Assembly (NCBI RefSeq): GCF_014199305.1
Contig: NZ_JACIJK010000005.1
Coordinates: 62,001 to 126,000 of the forward strand
DNA: 64,000 bases
Reading direction: 5' to 3'
Origin: Sphingomonas aerophila
GTDB taxonomy: Bacteria > Pseudomonadota > Alphaproteobacteria > Sphingomonadales > Sphingomonadaceae
Shown piece by piece: positions 16,487 through 22,356 of the stretch. Position 1 is the stretch's first letter; every line of letters begins with the position of its first letter. The translations under genes were made by a program, and so were the position numbers. A model generated the notes under the pieces. The model saw only the letters and a program-made list of their open reading frames with translations, was not told the DNA's origin and ran no database searches.

Positions 16487-16897
16487 CTAAGACGCCACGC
16501 CAACCTCGGGCGTAAATGCCGACAAGATCGGACAGGGCCCGGTCGAGGTGGCTGCGCAGTCGTCGGCGAGTTTGGACAACGCCGCCCTTGCTGCCTGCAT
16601 CTCAGCGATCTTTGCATCCAGCGCTGCGATGCGTTCCCGTGCGATCGCACGTGCCCGATCCCGATCATCCGTGGCATCCAGCGCCAGCAATTCGCGGATC
16701 GCCTCAAGTGTGAATCCGGCGGCCTGGGCCTGGCGGATGAAGCGCAGCCGCTGGATGTCCCTCTCGGCATAGCTGCGAAAGCCGCTGCCGTCGGGCCGGT
16801 CCGGCTCGGTCAGCAGGCCGCGCCGCTGGTAATAGCGGACAGTTTCGATGCCGACGCCACCGGCCTGCGCCAGCTTGGAGACCGTCATGCTTGCCAT
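16487..16897 (-). CDS. MerR-family metal-responsive regulator, two-Cys type
   Basis: A 136-residue MerR regulator. The winged helix covers about 3-75 (VSKLAQAGGVGIETVRYYQR, then RSYAERDIQRLRFIRQAQ), followed by the dimer coiled coil. The C-terminal metal loop has two cysteines, DDC(x7)CPI, spaced 8 apart (C114 and C122 from this start; 111 and 119 from the inner ATG at 16888). The spacing matches CueR (C112/C120) rather than mercury MerR, whose extra Cys in the coiled coil is absent here. The divergent promoter carries a MerR-type dyad. It likely senses Cu(I), Ag(I) or a related soft metal; the ion is inferred only. Confidence 0.87.
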   Translation of the reverse strand: MASMTVSKLAQAGGVGIETVRYYQRRGLLTEPDRPDGSGFRSYAERDIQRLRFIRQAQAAGFTLEAIRELLALDATDDRDRARAIARERIAALDAKIAEMQAARAALSKLADDCAATSTGPCPILSAFTPEVGVAS

Positions 16898-16903
16898 CGG
16901 CCC

Positions 16904-16934
16904 TTTACTCCGCACCATGGTACAGACCCCATAT
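16904..16934 (+). promoter_or_regulatory. MerR-type promoter/operator with long spacer
   Basis: A -35-like TTTACT (16904-16909) and an AT-rich -10-like CCATAT (16929-16934) are separated by 19 bases, the over-long spacing typical of MerR-activated promoters. The spacer holds an imperfect dyad TCCGCAC-CATG-GTACAGA (16909-16926), very close to the mer operator arms TCCGTAC / GTACGGA. It lies between the divergent MerR gene and the glutaredoxin-MauE gene and should drive the latter. Confidence 0.7.
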
Positions 16935-16971
16935 GGGCCGGGTACCGCCGCAGGCAATCAGGAGCGCACCC

Positions 16972-17721
16972 GTGTCCAGCCGTCCAGTAGCCGTTATCCA
17001 TCGGATGGTGATGCCAGAACACACCTGTCCCTATGGGCTGAGGGCGCTGGATCTGCTCAGGCGCCGAGGCTTCGACGTCGAGGATCACCACCTCGCCACG
17101 CGCGCCGAGACGGACGCGTTCAAGGCCGAGCAGGGGGTGAAGACGACGCCCCAGATATTCATCGCGGGCGAGCGCGTCGGCGGCTACGACGACCTGCGCC
17201 GCCGCTTTGGCATGCACGTCGTCGAGCCCGGCGCGACCAGCTATCGCCCGGTCGCTGCACTTTTCGCGATGACCGCGCTGCTCGCGATGGCTGCCAGCCA
17301 AAGCGCGTTCGGATCCCCGTTCACCGCCCACGCAATCCAATGGTTCGGCGGGTTCAGCATGGCCGTCCTTGCCTTGCTCAAGCTGCAGGACGTCGAACGG
17401 TTCTCGACCATGTTTCTCAACTACGACCTGCTGGCGAAGCGGTGGGTACGGTATGGCTACGTCTACCCGTTCGCCGAAGGCCTGGCGGGCGTGCTGATGG
17501 CCGCTGGCGCGCTTGTCTGGCTTTCGATCCCGATCGCGCTGTTCATCGGCACCGTCGGCGCCGTGACCGTGTTCAAGGCGGTCTACATCGACGGACGCGA
17601 GCTGAAGTGTGCCTGCGTGGGTGGCTCGTCCAACGTGCCACTCGGCTTCGTTTCCCTGACTGAGAACCTCGGCATGATCGCGATGGCGGTTTGGATGCTC
17701 GTCGGCACAGGTGCGATGTGA
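16972..17721 (+). CDS. Glutaredoxin-MauE/DoxX fusion membrane protein
   Basis: A 249-residue fusion. Residues 1-80 are a glutaredoxin fold with CPYG (C19-G22; the second active-site Cys is Gly) and the cis-Pro segment TTPQIFIAGERVGG. Residues ~85-249 form a four-helix MauE/DoxX-type membrane domain carrying CACVGG on a loop before the last helix. Such domains pass reducing equivalents to extracytoplasmic thiols. GTG 16972 is selected because AGGAG sits 7 bases upstream and the first strand VAVIHRMVM begins immediately. First gene behind the MerR-type promoter. Role inferred: thiol repair or metal-linked redox under metal stress. Confidence 0.85.
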   Translation: MSSRPVAVIHRMVMPEHTCPYGLRALDLLRRRGFDVEDHHLATRAETDAFKAEQGVKTTPQIFIAGERVGGYDDLRRRFGMHVVEPGATSYRPVAALFAMTALLAMAASQSAFGSPFTAHAIQWFGGFSMAVLALLKLQDVERFSTMFLNYDLLAKRWVRYGYVYPFAEGLAGVLMAAGALVWLSIPIALFIGTVGAVTVFKAVYIDGRELKCACVGGSSNVPLGFVSLTENLGMIAMAVWMLVGTGAM

Positions 17722-17765
17722 CCGCTTCGGTTGTCCCTCGTCCATCGCGATCCTAGAACGGGCCC

Positions 17766-18101
17766 ATGCCGCGCGCGCTGCCATCCTTCGATCTACGCCG
17801 GATATTGCTGGCGTTGCTTGCGCTCGGGCTTGTCCTGCGGATGGGAGCTGGGTGCGACGCGATGGCGGCACCACTTAAGCCCGCGGCCCAACAGTCCCAC
17901 TGCACGGACATGCCGGCCAAGCCCGACAAGCCGTTGAAGATGGACGCCGCGGCCTGCGCGCTGTGCGTGACACTGCCAGGGGCCACGCCCGCCAGCTACG
18001 GTGTAGCCGTTCCAGCGGCGGGGGCGTCCGACCCATCGCGCCCCTTGCTACTCGCCGGGCTCGCCGGGGGGCCCGCGCCCCCGCCGCCGCGGGCCGCCTG
18101 A
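17766..18101 (+). CDS. Small exported Cys-containing protein (DUF2946-like)
   Basis: A 111-residue protein with an N-terminal hydrophobic helix (RRILLALLALGLVLRMGAG), then a cysteine-bearing stretch (C30, SHCTDMP, ACALC) and a Pro/Ala-rich tail. Size and layout recall DUF2946 proteins, small membrane or periplasmic proteins in copper and mercury gene clusters; I cannot confirm the family. The CxxC (CALC) and HC motifs could bind a soft metal. It follows the glutaredoxin fusion by 44 bases and probably belongs to the same operon. Confidence 0.6.
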   Translation: MPRALPSFDLRRILLALLALGLVLRMGAGCDAMAAPLKPAAQQSHCTDMPAKPDKPLKMDAAACALCVTLPGATPASYGVAVPAAGASDPSRPLLLAGLAGGPAPPPPRAA

Positions 18102-18211
18102 CGCGACCGGCGGGCTGACCGCTCCACCACTTCCGAAGGAACGACAGGCCGGGACGGGCGCTGCGATCAGGCGCGCGCCGACGGGCCGGCACATACATTG
18201 GACGACACGGC

Positions 18212-19831
18212 ATGATTATCAGGACAATGCTCGCGGCCACCGCGTTTACCGCGCCGATCGCCGCCGACGCCCAGTCCATGCCCGGCATGGACATGGGCCA
18301 GCACGCCGGGCACGCGGTCCCGGCACCCAGGGCGAAGCCCGCGCCCAAGGCGGCCCGCCCCGCCGCGAAACCCCGGACATTGCCGGCACCACGGACGGCC
18401 CCAAAGCCCGCTGCGTCGCAGCCCGCGACGGGCCACAGCACGAAGGACCACAGCCAAGCGGGGGGCAGCGCTCATGTGTCTCCAGCCTCCAGCGCCGATA
18501 TGGCCCCGGCTACGATGGCCGATGCACCTGTGGCATCGACGCCCCAGAACCACGGCCAGATCGACCAGGGTTCCATGCCCGGCATGGACCATGGCGCGGT
18601 GGCTGGGATGGATCACGGCGGCATGGACATGCACGGCATAAAGGGCATGCTCGGCGGCTACAGCATGATGCGTGACGCGTCAGGCACCGCGTGGCAGCCG
18701 GAGAGCTCGCCGATGTGGGCCATCATGGGAAAGCACGGCGACTGGTCCACGATGGTGCACGGCTTCGCCACGCTGGTCTATGACGACCAGGGCGGCCCGC
18801 GTGGCGACCAGAAGGCGTTCGTCGCGTCGATGTTGATGGGTATGGGTCAGCGCGAGCTCGGCCGCGGCACGCTCACATTGCGCGCGATGGGCAGCCTCGA
18901 CCCGCTGATGGGCAAGTCGGGCTACCCGCTTCTACTCGCCACTGGAGAGACCGCCGACGGCCGAACCGAGCTCGTCGACCGCCAGCATCCGCACGACGCG
19001 TTCATGGAACTGTCGGCAACCTTCAGCCACCCGCTCGGGCGGGACCTGTCGGGCTTCGTCTACCTCGGCCTGCCCGGCGAGCCGGCGCTCGGGCCTGCAA
19101 CCTACATGCACCGCTTTTCCGGCATGGCGAACCCGGAGGCGCCGATCTCGCACCATTGGCTCGACAGCACGCACGTCACCTTCGGCGTCGCGACGGCAGG
19201 CATCGTCCACAAGGGCCTGAAGCTCGAAGGCTCGATCTTCACCGGCCGCGAGCCCGACGAGAACCGCTGGGACATAGAGCGGCCGCGAATGGACAGCTGG
19301 TCCGTCCGCGCCACCGTTAACCCGACAGCCAACCTGTCCGCGCAGGTGAGCCACGGCTTCCTTCACAGTCCCGAGGGGCTGCACCCCGACGAGGACGTGC
19401 GGCGCACCTCCGCGTCGATCACCTGGAACCTGCCGTTGGGTCAGGACCGCAATTGGCAGTCCACCTTCGCCTGGGGCCGCAACGATCCATCCGGCGGCGA
19501 TCATCGTCACACCACCGACGCCTTCCTGCTCGACAGCGCCGTCCAGCTCGGCCGCTGGACCGTGTTCGGCCGCGCGGAGAACGTCGACAAGGACGAGCTT
19601 TTTGGGGACGAGCTGTTCGGGGACGAGCACGACGACGATATGCTCGCCGGGCGGGTGTTCAACGTCAGCAAGCTCAGTCTAGGGGGGTACCACTCGGTCC
19701 CGTTCGGCCCCGTGGCACTCGATCTTGGCGGGCTTGTCAGCAAATACGACCTGCCGCGCGACATGCAGCCGCGATATGGCTCGGACCCGACCAGCTTCAT
19801 GCTGTTCACGCGGCTGCGGATCACTGGATAG
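18212..19831 (+). CDS. Outer-membrane beta-barrel protein with Met/His-rich N-terminus
   Basis: A 539-residue exported protein. A signal peptide ends near ADAQ, followed by a ~150-residue disordered region with repeated metal-ligand motifs (MPGMDMGQHAGH, SMPGMDHG, GMDHGGMDMHG) separated by Pro/Ala/Lys stretches. The rest consists of amphipathic beta strands with blocks such as RQHPHDAFMELSATFSHPLG and APISHHWLDSTHVTFG, typical of outer-membrane proteins beside copper oxidase genes. The Met/His clusters resemble Cu(I)/Cu(II)-binding regions of CopB/PcoB. It lies in the MerR-controlled gene run and overlaps no other gene. Function inferred: periplasmic/outer-membrane metal handling. Confidence 0.7.
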   Translation: MIIRTMLAATAFTAPIAADAQSMPGMDMGQHAGHAVPAPRAKPAPKAARPAAKPRTLPAPRTAPKPAASQPATGHSTKDHSQAGGSAHVSPASSADMAPATMADAPVASTPQNHGQIDQGSMPGMDHGAVAGMDHGGMDMHGIKGMLGGYSMMRDASGTAWQPESSPMWAIMGKHGDWSTMVHGFATLVYDDQGGPRGDQKAFVASMLMGMGQRELGRGTLTLRAMGSLDPLMGKSGYPLLLATGETADGRTELVDRQHPHDAFMELSATFSHPLGRDLSGFVYLGLPGEPALGPATYMHRFSGMANPEAPISHHWLDSTHVTFGVATAGIVHKGLKLEGSIFTGREPDENRWDIERPRMDSWSVRATVNPTANLSAQVSHGFLHSPEGLHPDEDVRRTSASITWNLPLGQDRNWQSTFAWGRNDPSGGDHRHTTDAFLLDSAVQLGRWTVFGRAENVDKDELFGDELFGDEHDDDMLAGRVFNVSKLSLGGYHSVPFGPVALDLGGLVSKYDLPRDMQPRYGSDPTSFMLFTRLRITG

Positions 19832-19840
19832 GATACGCCA

Positions 19841-20191
19841 ATGCTCTACCTCGTGATCAAAGCTCTGGTATCGGCCGTCCTCATCGTCGCCGCGTCGGAG
19901 GTTGCGACAAGATACCCCGGCCTCGGCGCGCTGATCGCCTCGGTTCCCCTCGTATCCGTGCTCGGCATGATGTGGCTGTGGCGCGCCAAGCCCGACGCGG
20001 CGAACATGGCGGCGCACGCGGAAGCGACGTTCTGGTACGTGATCCCGTCCCTGCCGATGTTCCTCGTGATACCAGCGCTGCTGCGGCACGGAGCAGGCTT
20101 CTGGCCCGCTCTCGTTGTCGGTTGCGCGCTCACCATCCTGCTCTATTCCATCATGGCCTGGTTTGGACCGCGCTTCGGCCTTCCAATTTGA
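19841..20191 (+). CDS. DUF3147 family membrane protein
   Basis: A 116-residue protein with four predicted transmembrane helices (LVIKALVSAVLIVAASEVA, LIASVPLVSVLGMMWLW, FWYVIPSLPMFLVIPALL, FWPALVVGCALTILLYSIMAWFG), matching the compact DUF3147 family with its ASVPLVS block. It starts 9 bases after the outer-membrane protein and ends the metal-response run. No function known; the family is often found near efflux or stress genes. Confidence 0.8.
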   Translation: MLYLVIKALVSAVLIVAASEVATRYPGLGALIASVPLVSVLGMMWLWRAKPDAANMAAHAEATFWYVIPSLPMFLVIPALLRHGAGFWPALVVGCALTILLYSIMAWFGPRFGLPI

Positions 20192-20305
20192 GCGGCAGAA
20201 ACGTCGCCGCTGAGCCCGCCGTACAGGTGCCTCGCTCACCTTCGGACACGGGAAAGCAGAGCCGTCTGGCGGTATAGTCGCGGTGCGGAGCGGGTGGCCA
20301 AGCGA

Positions 20306-20836
20306 TCAGCTAGAAAGTTGTCCAGTCCTCGCTGTCCGATTGGGCGATATCGAGGCGGGCAGCGCCTTTACTGGAAATCCATAGCGAGGATCGCTGTCAA
20401 TAGATGGCGAGGCAGCGGGACGGAACGTCTTGGGCTGCCCGGCGCTGACCTTGAACAGCGCTGCTTGGTCTGCAAGCGTGGTGACTTCGTTGGAAAGGTT
20501 GCGGGATGCCGCCGATGTTTCCTCGACCATGGCTGCGTTTTGCTGCGTGGACTGGTCCATGGTGCTGATGGCAACGCTGATCTCAGCAATGGCTGTCGCC
20601 TGCGCCTGGTTGTCGCTGGCCATCTGACTAAGAAGGCTATGGACCTCGGCAACGTCGCCCGAAATTGCGGCGAGCGCGCCGTCCGCCTTCTGTACCATCC
20701 CTAGCGCCGAAACGATGTCGGTCTGGGTGACGGTCAATTGCTCCCGAGCGCGGGCCGCCTCCTCTTCGGAGCGCATTGCAAGGGCGGATACGAGATCCGC
20801 TACCACTGCAAAGCCACGCCCCGCTTCTACGACGTA
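20306..20836 (-). pseudogene. 5'-truncated methyl-accepting chemotaxis protein
   Basis: The C-terminal signalling part of a chemoreceptor remains: a degenerate hairpin-tip segment (EAGRGFAVVAD, normally preceded by LALNAxxEAARAG) and the helix with SMAxxxxA-type heptads (ISVAISTMDQSTQQNAAMVEETSAA), then a tail without a CheR-binding pentapeptide. Transmembrane segments, ligand domain and HAMP are absent, and the frame upstream is unrelated and stops near 20946. Substitutions in the normally invariant tip indicate decay. It lies between the metal cluster and tRNA-Lys. Confidence 0.7.
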
Positions 20837-21038
20837 GTGCCCGGCCGCGCCGGTGCTCGTAACCGCTTCGTCAGTGCCGGGACTAGGGCCGAATAGCGCG
20901 GAGACGGCTACGTCACGCGCGGGATCTTCGATCCTGCAACACAGCTAAGGGCGATCGCGGACGGGCAACGCACGCCTCCGCGCGTGGGGTGCCCCAACCG
21001 CACAATCAGGTTGTGTTAGTGAGTGAGAGGAAGGGCGA

Positions 21039-21114
21039 TGGTGGGTCCGCCGGGGCTCGAACCCGGGACCTCTCGATTAAAAGTCGCTTGCTCTACCAAC
21101 TGAGCTACGGACCC
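21039..21114 (-). tRNA. tRNA-Lys (anticodon TTT)
   Basis: A 76-base cloverleaf on the minus strand. The acceptor stem GGGTCCG / CGGACCC is perfect, discriminator A is followed by an encoded CCA, the D-arm reads GCTC...GAGC, the anticodon loop is CTTTTAA with TTT at 34-36, and the T-arm is CCGGG-TTCGAGC-CCCGG. The upper two pairs of the anticodon stem (27-43 and 28-42) are A-G and G-A mismatches. The 5' ten bases overlap the folK 3' end. Confidence 0.97.
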
Positions 21115-21611
21115 CGGCCATCAGCCGCCGCCCGCCTAGGCATTGGGCGCGCCCGGGTCAACCGGCGCTCCAACTGTCGCATGGTCAGCCCGGTGACAGG
21201 ATCGCGCCAATCGGGCGCAATGCGGGCCACGGGGCGCAACACGAAGTCGCGCTGCCGGAACGCCGGGTGCGGCACCATCAGCGTACGTGCGCGCCAGATG
21301 CCGCCCGACCAGGCGATGATATCGATGTCGATCGCCCTCGCCCCCCAGCGCCGGCCGCGACGCCGCCCCATCGCGCGCTCGATCCGCTTCAGCCGGGCGA
21401 GCAGCTCGGGCGGCGCCTCGTCGCTCTCGATCAACGCGGCGGCATTGGCGAAGCGGCGGATGGACGGCCCAAGCGGCGGCGTCGCGATCACCGGCGACGC
21501 GATCACCACCCCGCCGATCGCCGCCAGCGCTGCGCCGATCGCCGCCGCCGGTCCGCCATGGCGCCCCGGCCGGTTGCTGCCGAGCGCAATGAGGTAGGTT
21601 GCCCTCGTCAT
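21105..21611 (-). CDS. folK: 2-amino-4-hydroxy-6-hydroxymethyldihydropteridine diphosphokinase
   Basis: A 168-residue HPPK, the kinase that moves pyrophosphate from ATP to 6-hydroxymethyl-7,8-dihydropterin in folate synthesis. Signatures: IALGSNRPG at the start, an FxNAAAxI strand, the loop RRRGRRWGARAIDIDII containing the D-x-D metal pair, and the VPHPAFRQRDFVLRPVARIAP motif. Start ATG 21611 fits the first beta strand. The stop TAG lies inside tRNA-Lys (tRNA bases 8-10), so the two genes overlap by 10 bases on the same strand. It is divergent from the UDG gene with only 22 bases between them. Confidence 0.95.
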   Translation of the reverse strand: MTRATYLIALGSNRPGRHGGPAAAIGAALAAIGGVVIASPVIATPPLGPSIRRFANAAALIESDEAPPELLARLKRIERAMGRRRGRRWGARAIDIDIIAWSGGIWRARTLMVPHPAFRQRDFVLRPVARIAPDWRDPVTGLTMRQLERRLTRARPMPRRAAADGRGP

Positions 21612-21633
21612 TCACGCTCCGTACCGCGCCGCA

Positions 21634-22314
21634 ATGGAATTCGCACCCAGCGCCTTGCCCGATACCGAGCCGCCCCATGACTGCCCGCTCTGCCCGCGGT
21701 TGGTCGCTTTTCGTCATGAGCTGCGGCTCGAACACCCTGACTGGTGGAACGCGCCCATCCCTGCGTTCGGCGACCCCGACGCCTGGCTGGCGATCGCTGG
21801 TCTCGCGCCGGGCAAGCACGGTGCCAACCGCACCAGCCGCGCCTTCACCGGCGATTTCGCGGGCGAGCTGCTCTACCGTACCCTCCTCACCTATGGCTTG
21901 GCGGAAGGCAATTACGAGGCGCGCGCCGATGACGGCCTGCGGCTCAACGGCACGGTCATCGTGAACTCCGTCCGGTGCCTGCCGCCACAGAACAAGCCCA
22001 CGCCCGAGGAAATCCGCACCTGCCGCCCGTTCCTGGAAGGGCCGCTCGCGCGTCTGCCAAAGGTGCGGATCGTGGTCGCGCTGGGTGCCATCGCGCATCA
22101 ATCGGCAGTAAAGGCGATGGGCGGCCGCCTGCCCAAGGCGAAGTTCGGCCATCTGGCAGAGCACGTCATGCCCGATGGCCGGGTGCTGATCGATAGCTAC
22201 CATTGTTCGCGTTACAACCAGAACACGGGCGTGCTGACGGCCGAGATGTTCGAGGTGGTGTTCGCGCGCGCGCTGATGCTCCGCAACGAACTGGAGAGCG
22301 CTTCTCCGGCCTGA
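21634..22314 (+). CDS. Uracil-DNA glycosylase, type-B/family-5-like
   Basis: A 226-residue DNA repair glycosylase with the [4Fe-4S] cysteines C17, C20, C115 and C130 and the water-activating/uracil pocket block GLAPGKHGANRTSRAFTGD (56-74), the type-B UDG hallmark (no polar residue in the GLAPG motif). The second motif DSYHCSRYNQNTG lies near 191-203. Members remove uracil, hypoxanthine or xanthine from DNA. No signal peptide. Followed by glnD after 42 bases. Confidence 0.92.
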   Translation: MEFAPSALPDTEPPHDCPLCPRLVAFRHELRLEHPDWWNAPIPAFGDPDAWLAIAGLAPGKHGANRTSRAFTGDFAGELLYRTLLTYGLAEGNYEARADDGLRLNGTVIVNSVRCLPPQNKPTPEEIRTCRPFLEGPLARLPKVRIVVALGAIAHQSAVKAMGGRLPKAKFGHLAEHVMPDGRVLIDSYHCSRYNQNTGVLTAEMFEVVFARALMLRNELESASPA

Positions 22315-22356
22315 CCTCCCTGTTCGCGTCGCCCCGCTCACGCTACATCGGCGCCC

